Positions 28,001-41,000 of a stretch of 64,000 bases of DNA are shown here, piece after piece. Under the pieces are notes generated by a model. It made no database searches. It had not been told where the DNA came from and worked only from the letters and a program-made list of their open reading frames with translations. This DNA comes from Sipunculus nudus (Eukaryota > Annelida > Sipuncula > Golfingiida > Sipunculidae): contig CM049318.1 in assembly GCA_026874595.1 (NCBI GenBank), positions 49,442,750 to 49,506,749 on the forward strand, given 5' to 3'. Every line of letters begins with the position of its first letter. Position 1 is the first letter of the stretch. The position numbers were made by a program, and so were the translations under genes.

Positions 28001-28674
28001 AAGAAATGGAAAACGTGTCATATCGAAACCTGAAGGCTGAACTCTTGTTCGCCGACATTTGTACCAAATACTAGACGGTGTGAAATGAGTGTTATGTAGA
28101 GTTTATATTTAGTTTGAAGAGGGAATAATATTTTAATTTGAGGTATAACAGTGTCAACGGGAACAACTAAATATAAATTTTACAACATTTTTCCTATACA
28201 GATCCTGAGATCATATTGAACAATGAAAAGCTCTCAGTATAATAATATTACTATTTATTTATTCCAGTTATACTACTGTTCTTACTATTTTACATATTTC
28301 TGTACTTCTCATCTTTGTCCAGTTTACTTCGATTGCAACTACGACATTGCAATGCTGGTTGACATGTCTGGAAGCATCATCGAATTTTCCCCCTTTGATG
28401 TTAACTGGAAGTACCTGAGGAGGTTCCTGAAAGATTTTACAGAAAATACCAAAAATACATACCAGCAAGATGTTCTGCTCAGTCTCACAACCTTCCGAAA
28501 CTATGGAAATCTAAAGTTTAACTTCGCTGATTGCAATGGAAACACAAACGTTTCTTGTATGATCGAGGAGATTGACAAGCTCAGGGATCCGGTAAGTTAT
28601 CATTACATTCATTAACTTCATCAAAGTATATAATAAAAATAATAATAATATGCCACTACTGCTGCTACTAATTT

Positions 28675-28709
<35 letters not shown>

Positions 28710-30432
28710 ATAATAATAGTGAAACCACTTATAATACGAATATTACTGCCACTATACTAGTAGAGGTAGTAGTAGTAGAATGCTCGGCGGTTGCGACTGT
28801 CTGTATTCAATAAGCGCAAACTCGCACTCGGTAAACCTCGGCTGATTCCATCGGGAAAACAGTCCGGCAAGGCAAGGTCAAGGCCGGGTCAGTTAACAAA
28901 TGGACGAAAGTGTAACAGCGAACCAATGCATGTTGTGTACCTGTCCTCACAGATTCTACCGGTTAAGCCGATAAGAGAACACTGAGTCACGAAACAGAAA
29001 AAATCAAGATATATTCGTTTTCTGTATGAAAATAAAGTCCTCGCAAGGTGGACGATATATGCAGCATCTATGATAAATTAAACGTTAATGTTAAAAGTGC
29101 TGTCAGGACCACGCCAGATTTCATGTACAGCAATATATCAAGGCAATATCATGTACCTAATTATCGCTTATCCATGTATATTTATTTTAAACTTTGAAAA
29201 TTTAAATATTTTTCTTTACGAGTCAGTGGAAATGGTAACCGGGTAGATTTCCGGCGATGGGTGCCGTATATTTTGGTATTTTATTGAGTCATACACACAA
29301 GGGAGGCCTAATCGGCATCGATCGGCTGAGGTGTTCCGAAATCGTAAAATGGACGGAATTTTTCGCCAACTTTAGATTGTCCGTGTTCTGTCATATAGCA
29401 AATATTGTGTATGTCTGTGCAAGCAGTTCACTGAATCTTATATATACCGGGATCGGCCCAGGATTTTTCCCCTCAACAATTTGCCTTCCTAACAAAATTG
29501 GGGCTCGTCTAACGTTACGGACAACTTTGTGGCCCAGGGAATAAGCTCACCAAAGTGTGACTCCTGGGATAAATAGTCTTGTTCTGATAGCAGAACGCTC
29601 TTAAGAGGGGGTGTGTTACGGGGTGACATAAAAGCGGACCGAACTATCTCCCTAGTGAAGCTTGCTTTGCTAGCGAAGCGGTTGGTACGGCGGACATTTG
29701 CGCCACCGACCTGGGTTCGAAATCCCGGATCGGCCCAGGGTTTTCCCCTCATTTATTTGTCTTCGTAACAATATATATATAAATATATATATTGTTACAG
29801 GGTGACATAAAAGCGGACCGAACTGTGCTAGCGAAGCGGTTGGTTCGCAGGACTATGTATATATATACAGTGAAGCACCATTCATAAGAACACCGTTTGC
29901 CGGAATATTTACAGATGTAAATTTGGACATCTGAAAATGTAACCTGTATATATAGTTATGTTACTTTATTCAAAGTTGAAGATATATTGACGCCATTGTG
30001 TGCTTCAGTTTTACGATTCTCCCTCTTTCAGGATGGAGCCACTAACATGGTAAGGGCTTTCACTGAAGTCAGAGATAAAGTCTTCGGAGTACGTGGAGAT
30101 CGCTCGAACGTCCCAGATTTGATCATGTACATGACGGACGGTTTCCCCAATCCGTTCGACCCACAGCTCTTCCCTCTGACCCGCGATATTAAGGACAAAG
30201 ATAACATACGTATCTTCGGCATCGGTGTGACCAAAAAAGTGAACGTGTCAATTTTGTATGACATCGTCTCATACCCCCCAGAAGAAAATTTCCTCCTTGC
30301 CGACGATTTCGTGCAACTGGCCTCGAAAATCGATGAGATCATTCAAAGAACGTGCGTTGTGCCGACAACAACACCGGCGCCTACCACTCCAGTTCCTTAT
30401 AAAAGTAAGTATATTACCTTTCGCATTACTGA

Positions 30433-30496
<64 letters not shown>

Positions 30497-33400
30497 TATA
30501 CAAAAGTCTGATTTATATCATCAACCACACCCGAGTGGCTAGGAAACTGTTTACACGACTTGGCCCTTTCTTACGCATGGGCACACTGCCATCCATCCAT
30601 TAATATTACATATATGTCGCATTTGGCCGTTGTTGTCATATTTTGTTATAATTTATTTATGCCTTTTTAAATACAAAGTTTGCTTCTTATTGCCATTTTT
30701 TGTATAGCTGAGTAGAACCCGACACCATGGAAGTTGAGAGTTGAAGCTAACTTTGAAATTCAACTTCAAATTACAACTCACACCAAACACGCGGGCGTAC
30801 AAACGTCACACATATGTGTTTCAGTCATACTACTTTTTTCAAACATAAATAAAATGTCTGATGATTATAATGATGTGATGTTGAGGTTGTTGATGATAAT
30901 GATGTTAATGATGATGATGTTTGCGACGACGACGATGTTGCTGACGACAACAACGAAGGGATAATGATGATGTTGATGACGACGAGAACGAAGGGGATAC
31001 TGATGATGTTGATGACGACAACAACGAAGGGGATAATGATGATGTTAATGACCACGACAACGAAGGGGATAATGATGATGTTGATGACGACAGAAACGAA
31101 GGGGATAATGATGATATTAATGACGAAAACAATGTAATGGATAATGATGATGTTGATGACCACGAAAACGAAGGGGATAATGATGATGTTGATGGCGACG
31201 ACAACGAAGGGGATAATGATGATGTTGATGACCATGAAAACGAAGGGGATAATGATGATGTTGATGGCGACGACAACGAAGGGGATAATGATGATGTTGA
31301 TGACGACATCAACGAAAGGGATAATGATGATGTTGATGACGACATCAACGAAAGGGATAATGATGATGTTGATGACGAAATCAACGAAGGGGATAATGAT
31401 GTTGTTGATGACAACGAAAATGATAGTAATAATGATAATGTTGATGACGACGACAACGAAGGGGATAATGATGATGTTGATGACAATCACAACGATAGTA
31501 ATAATGATAATGTTGATGACGACATTAACGAAAGGGATAATGATGATGTTGATGATGACAACAACGAAAGGGATAATGATGATGTTGATGACGACAACAA
31601 CGAAGGGGATAATGATGTTGTAGATGACGACAACAACTAAGAGGATAATGATGAAGTTAATCGGCCACAGAACCGGAGAGTACAACTCAGCAACCGGGCC
31701 CCTAATCACTTAGTGCATATAAGCCTGTCAGTAAAACCTACGTATATTTGGTTCTGCATACGTTCGTCTGCAAAGAACTCAGGTTTAGGGGGACTTTTCA
31801 TTATATTTTGAAGAAACCTGCATCGAACTTAAAATTTTCAGTGCTGGTCTTCAAAATGGTGCTCTTTGATTCACATCGCGACCGATATGTTTGACTAGAC
31901 AGCGTCAGTTCTCGGTCTGTGGCTCACTTGAGTTTACGGCCGAAATCGCCTGCAGCTGGGCGCTGGCGGCCGACAAGGTCGCTACGATGATGAGGATGAT
32001 GTTTGCAACACTATTGACGATGATGATCCTGATGAAGACAACGACCATGATGATGTTGATGCCGATGATGATGGTATTTTTTTTTTTTTGCTTCAGGATG
32101 CTCTGATCCTGGTGACATGGTGTTCGTGATGGATTCCTCCGGGTCTATCGGGGGTAACAATTTCGAGACAATCAAGCAGTTTGTATCTGAGATCATCATG
32201 GGACTTCCAGTAGAAAACGACCAAGTTCGAATCGGTGTTGAACACTTCTCAACCAATTACAAGCTTGTCTTCCATCTAAACAAGTCAGTTCTTTTGATTT
32301 CTATTTTAACATTTAGATAGCACAAGAGACAGCATGATAACATTTTTAATATATTAAATTTCCTTTCATCATAAGTTAAAAGTTTCGAGCACTCCATTAT
32401 TCAGCTTATATATTTATATTCTCTATCTGGTTTTAAATCGTATCCCTTTTTGTTTGAACATTTACTAATTCCACATGTTATACTTAACTAGGAATATGCA
32501 TTCTAAGGAGTGCAAGCATCCGTCATGGGGGTCTCTAAAGGAAGATGCTACCAAATTGTGTTTGCATTAATTTTCGACCTATTTTCCTAGTTTCATGTAA
32601 AGATGACGGTAAATTTGTGAATGTTCCTTCATGATTTTCCTGCTCTGGATCCTAAACCGAATCCAACCGATTCTTCATTAGTCAATTCCCGAAATGGCCT
32701 TTATTGTGAACGAATAGACAAACAAACAAACACACACGAACGGAGATGAACGCACACCCTCTTTCAAAAGCATTTATATATAACTAGAAATCTGTTCTGT
32801 TAAAACCATATTTGGTGTGATAAAGATGGCATCCCTCGTTCTCTTTGTACATTTGCTACCGACATTTCACTATGGTAGTATTGGGATTATGGATACGGTT
32901 TCAGAATATATCCGATATATTGGTATATAGCTTTACGTTGATTCGCATATCATGATAGAATTTTCAAATATGGATATTTCCAAGTTTTTTGTTAAAAGTG
33001 GCTAAAACTGACTTTTGAAGTAAAAATAATATATCTGTTACAAATTTAGATATCTAAATGGGCTGGGGTTAATGACAGGCGAGGGTAAAAGCCGCTAAAG
33101 TGTTTTATAGAAGTTTAGTAGGAAATATTCAAGGTTGCGGGATATACCAAATATTAAATGTCCCTTATAGGAAATTTGCATAACTGCTCGATGACTAATT
33201 GGTATACAAAAAACATTTCCATACAAAGAAAAAGAAAAAAAAGTGCTGAACACAGTCATAATAAATAATCATACACAAATATTCTCTCCTCACATAACTG
33301 ACTTCCTGATAACTGCAGGAAAGTCAAGTGTCAAGTTAACAGTTTTATTGTTTAAGGACGGCAGCCTTGCGATGTGTACGCTCTTTACACAGCGCTTTAC

Positions 33401-34633
33401 CTATAGGGCTACTTCCTATATCGTAAGGCGCTGTTTGTTATGACCTCGTAATTTGCTTTGCAACACCAGAGGGGAGCACTGTATTTTTGTCCAATCAGAT
33501 TAAACTTTGTGCTGGAAGACAAAGCCAATCGAGGAATACACGGAGCCAATCATATTCATTTCTTTTTGAGTGACAGCTCCTCCCCCAGCGTAACCGTCTA
33601 AACAGGCCACAGGCTCAGAGAGAATTGCCCCTAACGTGGTTTGCTTAGGGCCTTGGCACATAGGATGCTCGGCCGGTGAGCTGTAATTCAAACGAAACGT
33701 AACAACAAAGGCTGCGTGCACACCTCGCTGGCTGGTTTCAGTTCTGTAGACAACAGATAATGGCTACGCTAACAAAGTCATAATGTCATAATCGAATCGG
33801 TCGATGATGCGAGATTGCAGAGGGAGCAATTTAAATTCGACCGGAAACTCATCAAACGGCGCTTGAAGCGCGGCAATGGGCGGAGCCAGGATGCCTGTTG
33901 AGTGTTTGTTTTTTGGCATCTGATTGGCTGCTTGTCACATCGTACGCATGTTTATTTCAGGGGACAACAAACCGCCACCTGGTGTCTAAATATATCATAA
34001 ACGGTCACAGCTGGCAGCGTGAAAATCAGTTGCTTCTTTAGAAGCGCAAGATTTCCGCTGCCTCGGGAGCGTATGCGATGTGGTACATTGCTGTGATTGT
34101 GCACTTAATCTATTCCTCTCTGTTCTAATCCACAGTCCCAAAAAAAAATCTCTAGTTGCCAGGTTATTTTCACATGTAAGCCCTAAAAAATTTGTTTTTA
34201 AATGTTTTTTAGGGTATTGTCAACAACAATTAAGTATTTTCCAAAGTAAAATTAGTACAAAATAATGCCATATTTCGTGTTTGTGAAAACAGTTCTGCAT
34301 AAACTTATATTGTGTCATTATATTTAACATGATAATGTATTAATTTAAATATATTATATTAATAATTTGTATACAATAAAAAATACACCTTTTTTATATA
34401 AAATTTGAATACCATCGCAATACGTATCGCAGTACGCTACCACATATCGCAATTTATTGCCAACGAAAGTTGTAGGCGATAACCAGCCCTAGGTCTACAG
34501 TTACGGGAGCCAAGGAGATTATTATTTTTAAGTTTAATACTAATACACACGTTTTAAATAGATTTTTTTATCAATCGCCTATACACAGCGAATCGAGACA
34601 AACAAACAAAATGGTTATAAAGGCTATAAATAA

Positions 34634-34681
<48 letters not shown>

Positions 34682-34943
34682 TACCGTTCAACGTCACGGT
34701 AAACTTTGTGGCCCAGGGAATAAGCACTCCAAAATGTGATTCTTGGGATTGATAGTCTTGTTCTGATAGCAGAATGCTCTAAAGAGGGTGTGTGTTAAGG
34801 AGTGACATAAAAGCGGAACGAACTGTCTCGCAAGTGAAGCTTGCTTGCCATCGAGGCGGTCGGTACGCCGGACTTGTGCACCACCAACATATGTTCGAAT
34901 CTAGGATCGGCCCAATGATTTCCCCCAAATAATTTGTCTTCGT

Positions 34944-35012
<69 letters not shown>

Positions 35013-38000
35013 AGCTATCCAGTCTGCCCGGAAGCATGTAATATACATATAAATATACATTGGGCTCTTCCATCGGTTGAGAGGTAGGGTAGAGACCCGT
35101 GGGGAGAGCAGTTTTGGCAAGCGCGTGTATGGACAGTAAAGCAATGGCGAAGCTAGTAGCCAGCAAGCCTCCGTCTTTTTCCAACGACGCTTCACCGAGA
35201 CTGGCAGTATACCAACATTTTGCAGAGAGAGAAAAAATTCGTGTTGTTGTATTTTTATTCTGGGTAAAACCGTACAATTATTCCAGATTTATAATCTTGA
35301 ACTAACTTTACAGAGTTTCCACGCCTCCTTAAGGTTCGAACAAGATATAATCTGCTTCATATAAAACCGGACGTTCCACATTGTTGATAGTTAACTAAAA
35401 TGTTATGCAGACTAGAGGGATATAAGATTGTTGGGACTATGTAAATGAATAAAGTGATATAACAAAACTAATGACGTAATCCAGGGGCGTAGCCAGGATT
35501 TATATGTAAAATTCTATGCTAGTTTGAGACTGTAAAGAAAAAATTAGATTCTACCGTAAAACTGCCTAGAACTGAAAAGTTACTGTAACATTTTTAAAAT
35601 ATTAAAAAAATAGAAACATCTGCCATAACATCGATGAAAATAGAGAATTGGTCAATAAGTGTTAATAATTATAATCAGTTTAATTTTGTTAACATTGGTC
35701 TGGATTGCATGATTCATTATCACAAGATTTTAAGTTATCTCATGAAATAAATCAGAAACAACAGCCCCGGGAGAGATTCCTTCCACCTTCTTTTTTTTTT
35801 TGCAAATGAAAATGTAAAGTAATTAGTATAGATGTAAACATGGCCATATTTTCATATGTACACTTTCTAGCAGATTTATAGTGTCTGGGAAGTTTATCAT
35901 TAATTATACTTGTAAAGTCAGCTGGAGGGGGATGTGGATCATGCTCCCCCTTAGACATCCCTCTGGCTATCGTGCGGAATTTATATCAAACATTACATTT
36001 TGCTTCATGTATTATGCTTTTTCTTTCACCAGACACTCAGATCGCCAGTCCATGGCTGATGACGTCATGACTATGAAGTATGCCGGGGGAAACACAGGTA
36101 CAGGGTACGCCTTGAGGTATGCACGCGACTCCATGCTGACAACTGGCAATGGCGACAGGCCGGACCGGAAAAATGTGGTGGTGGTTTTGACTGACGGCGG
36201 ATCACAGAACCAGAGACTCACAATGGAAGAAGCTACGAAACTTAAACAGAAGGCACATGTAGTTGCGATCCAAATCGGGTCGTGGGTAAACGAGGCAGAG
36301 CTCCACGGTGAGTTAATTATTATACATTCTTTCTTTCTGCTCATTTTTATGATGTCTCCGAAACGATTTTCATTTTTATATTCAATAATTTTCTTTTCAA
36401 CACCGACATCATATTAACTAATGAAATTATAATGTTATTAACAATAATGACTTAAACGTTCCCATCGTATTAACATATGATTGCTAATTCCTTAAACTAA
36501 TTGAAATGTATGAAAGAAATAAGCGATCCTTCAGTATAATTAATAACTCCTGTTATATTTTTACCACTTTAAGCTGTATAATCACATATGCACGTGTATT
36601 ATGAAAGAATTGAATGACTTGGGTACAGAGAAAAAAAACAACATATCACTTGATTTCAGTTTTTTCCTCTCAATATAATGAGGAATTAGTTTTCATTTTT
36701 TTTCTTATGTAGAATATATTTATGCCTTTTATCTGCAACTTTGTTGCTGGAGGAAGCGAATAAATAATATAAGTAAATCCTGCATGTGATGAACCATCCG
36801 AGTGTCAAAAGTATTCTAATGGTCTTTTTGGCTTCTTTTATACGGGTCTAATGTATGATTCTATTTCTGTACTTCTTTTAATAAATCGATCGACAGTCAG
36901 TATGACGTTTCATGCGTCTCTTCTCAAGCGAGTCCAGGTATGAAGCCTGGGAGGTCTTTGGTCCTTCTGCGATGGCCAAGCGCCAGAAAGATCTGTTGCG
37001 AGCGATATTCTCCCAGTTGTTAGCATCAATTCGGAATGCAGCCAATTCAGATTAAGGGCGTCGTTGTCCTAAGGTGGGGCCTACCTTTTGGCCTTGGAGC
37101 GTTAGCCAATTCTCCATAGAGAATTGCATTTGGTAGGCGGGTGTCATCCATCCGATATTCATGTCCAGCCCAGCGGAGGCGGTTGGGGCGTAGCAGTGTG
37201 TATGAATCAGAGCATGTTTTCTCCAGCAGGAATGAATTTCATGATATTTCCATCGTGTGTTAAACAGGTGCAAGAGCGCAGATATTGGAGTCTGGCAGCA
37301 AGTTTTGCAGCAAGTGCAGGCAAGAGTTCCTCTGCATTAATTATGAACCAGTCATGTTGGGATTTCATTTTTCGATGCAGAGTGCAACATCTGAAACGAT
37401 GGTTTGAAAGCAATTCCAGACTGGTTCAACTCCGTCTTGAATTTGGTTGTGAGGTTTTTGTGGGAGTGTGAAATTAGCTCTGTGATGTGCGTTGCCGTCA
37501 CTTTAAGGCAGGGGGAAGGTTTGAACTTTCCATGTTTGGCCTTTCTCAATGACAACCGCAGCTTGCAGCGCACCAGGGAGTGATCAGTATCACAGTCAGC
37601 GGAGTGTAAGGTACGGCATTGAGTTACCTCCCGTAGGTGTTCGGGCCTCTCAAGAATATAATTTAGCTGGTGCTAGCGACCTGAACGAGGATAGTGCCAT
37701 GTAACTTTGGAGCTTTCTGTCCCCTGGAAGTAGGATCCCGTGAGGCATAGCTTGTGGGAGGTGCACACTTCCAACAAGCGCTGTCCATTGCCATTCATGT
37801 TACAGAAGCCAAATTTGTCAGGCCAAGCTGAATGTACACAGCCATCATTAGCATTGGAATCACTGATGATTATTAATTTATTAGACATTCATTCTTTAGA
37901 GTTTTCCTGATTTTGGTATCGAGTTCCTCGAGATATTAGAGGCATTAATGGACAGAGCATACGCAAAAATAACTGTGTTGTGTCCGCTGTTGGTGTTTAG

Positions 38001-41000
38001 TCTAATAGACATCAGGCCAGGTCAAATCGGGACAGGTTGATCAACGTGTTGACACGCTCTGGCATACCAGCACCAACTATGGGTCAAATAGTTCATCCAC
38101 CTTGCAGCAGAGGTTGATACGATGATGTCTATGGCACCTGGAATACTGTCCACAGAGTCAGGACGGTAAATCACAGCGGCCCGGGAAGCAGATGAATGTC
38201 TCGATACGTCAATGATCACATGGCATCATACCAAGTTAGCTGGTCACTGCGGGCAACCCAGATCTTCACCAGACGTCGAACGCAAGTGCTCCGCTGGACA
38301 ATGTAGTTCTGAGTCAGGAGGTGTTACTATCTCCTAGGCAAGCATTCTATCACTAGCTCTCTGACTCGACGCTTGCCGTCTCAAGCAACTCTATTTCTCC
38401 ATTATGATGTCGAAAAACAGATTCTAAGCTACTGGCAAACCGAGAGTACTCTGTTACTCACTGTGCCGTCCTTTGTACAGAAACTCATAAAAATTCATTA
38501 TGTGTAAAACAGCAAACATCAAACTTCAAACATTTATTGTGTGTTGCTTAGTTCATGGTTAATTAAATCAGTTCAAGTGCCTTGAACAGTTAGCTTTACA
38601 AGTGTTTTTATAATTAAAACATATCGTTTCAGCTATTGCCAGCTATCCATATGATACCAATGTCATCAAGGTGAGCAACTTCTTGGCGCTCCAAAACATT
38701 ACAGATCAGCTAAGAAACCTGATCTGCAACAGTGAGTATGCTGCATGATAGATCCCTCCACCTAAATAACGGCAAACTTGCTGGATTATTGACGAATCAA
38801 AAACAATTTTACTTGTTTTATAGGTTTAACTTTAAATAAATATTTCTGAGCTATTTGTAGTTCTAAGCATTAACCTCTATCGGGTTATAAACAATGTTCT
38901 AAGATGCGTATATTCATATATGCCTCTCTCTAATGTAAAGCCTTGTTTGTATCCGATAGCATCATAGTATATAGTTAAAACCCCAAATAATATGTCTGGG
39001 CAATTATACCTATATTTTAACATGATGCTTGGGTTATCCTGTACATGTTACAGGTATGCTTCAGTTAATCCTATTTAGTCTAATATCTGAAATTGGTTGA
39101 GGTTTTATTTTCATCTGGATAGAATTGTGAAACCCAAATCTTCTGTGCACCACAATGTAGAACACATTCTCAGATTTTAGAACATGTACATACCAATGGT
39201 TCCCCGACCAGATGCTTGTAAAATATTAAGGAATATAAAAGAAACAATGCTTTTAGATGCTTATAGACATTTCTGAAACCTTAAAGTATGCGAATCGTAT
39301 TGAAAAATCAAATCTTCAAAATTAATTAAATTTTATACAAATCTTACCATTATCAATTTAATGCCCTGGTGTATCCTTGCATAGTGTCCATGTTAGAAAG
39401 ACGCTATTGTAATGATCTGACAGGAGTATTGTTATTTCTACCTTAGATAACAAGCAGTGCACTGACGATTACTGTGAAAATGGCGGCACATGTGTAGACG
39501 TCAACGGAAAGGCGATCTGTACCTGTCCAGATGGGTTCATTGGAGAGAGATGTGATTCACGTACGTATAGAGACATGCAATCATGCGTCTTTCTATTACT
39601 GGTATTCATATGTATTCCTTTATCATTTAAAGAGACCTGTTCTCATACAAGGAATGCGTAATATACATAAAATATAGTGTTTACTCCTTAAACTATTATT
39701 GTAACTGTCGTTATTTCATTTTAAAAATCGTTTGCTACTCATATGCGCAAGTGCAAATAATCTTGTACCGGGCGCATTTCGTAGTTCTAAACATAAACAG
39801 AGCGAGCACGCAACCTGATGGCCGTACCGCGCAGCTTCACAAATCAAGATTTTTTAGCCCCCATTCGATGGTTCTTCTTTCATGTCTCTTCTCCTTGAAT
39901 GGGGAGCTGTCTCTAGTCTTTCTATGATAAATATACATGTGCTTTCTCGCATACGGAACCATGACCTATACAAGAGGTTAACTCTGCCGTGATGGTCTTG
40001 CATTGAAACTTTTGCATTCGATGACATTTAACTGATAACGGGATACAATACACACACTTTTGCAAAATATTGTTGTACCATTAACACTGCAGTCTTTTCA
40101 TCTGATAATAACAATACCTTTTAAATAATACCACTTATGAAGCATAATAGGTTAAATTTACATAAAGCCGAAAGCTGTTTAAATCAGTTTATGATGATAT
40201 TGATGAAAAGCTCTGTTACCTTATGTTTATAAGATGTTGGTCTCTGCTTGTTTCATCTAGCATGCAAGGACCCTGCAGATATCATCTTCACCCTGGACAA
40301 ATCTGGTTCCATCGGGCCGCAGAATTTCCAGAAGCAGCTCGACTTTGTGAAGAACGTCGTCAGCTACATGAACTTTGACATGCAAAGGTATGTATATTGC
40401 AGGACACACGACCAGAAGCGGATCCAGGGGAGGGCTCCAGACCCCCCCCCCCCCATTCCACCGTTTTTCAGCCGCCGCAGCTTTTTTGAGGGTTTCAGAC
40501 CATTTTTGCGACCTAGATCCCCTTTTTCCGGACATGGGAACCTTTTATTTTAAGTTTTTTTAGTAAGGGCTCCTAGGTTGGATCCCTCCTTTTCCTAAAT
40601 CCTGGATCCGCCCCAGCCATCCTCGATTCCCTCTTTGATCGTAAGTATAAATGTATAACCGTGGACACAAAGCGTACTAACTGACGTGGCTAGTGAAGCT
40701 TGCTTTATTAGCGAAGCGGTAGAACGTCTGACTTGTGTGTCACAGGTTACGGGTTCAAATCCACATTTGGGTCTCTTTCACCCGTCAGAATGGTGGCAGC
40801 GGTGGGATCAGGGAAGGTGGTCTCATGGTTTAAAAATCCCATTCAGTTCAATTGTACGACCACCGCTGCAGATTAAAACGTCCTGGGATTTTTTTTCCTC
40901 CGTTAACATAGTATATAATACCAAATACAATAAACCGACATGCTACATTTAAAGGATCATTGAAAACAGATGTAAACCTTCAGCCATCCTCTCTGGAAAG

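Noticed and set aside
30825..31709. Long minus-strand open frame of Val/Ile repeats over the minisatellite
   Set aside because: It is the reverse reading of a stop-free 36-base tandem repeat. Several frames on both strands are open for the same reason.
34795..35277. 160-codon minus-strand open frame
   Set aside because: It runs through a (TA)n tract and a SINE copy, giving a Tyr-Ile repeat inside; it is a composition artefact.
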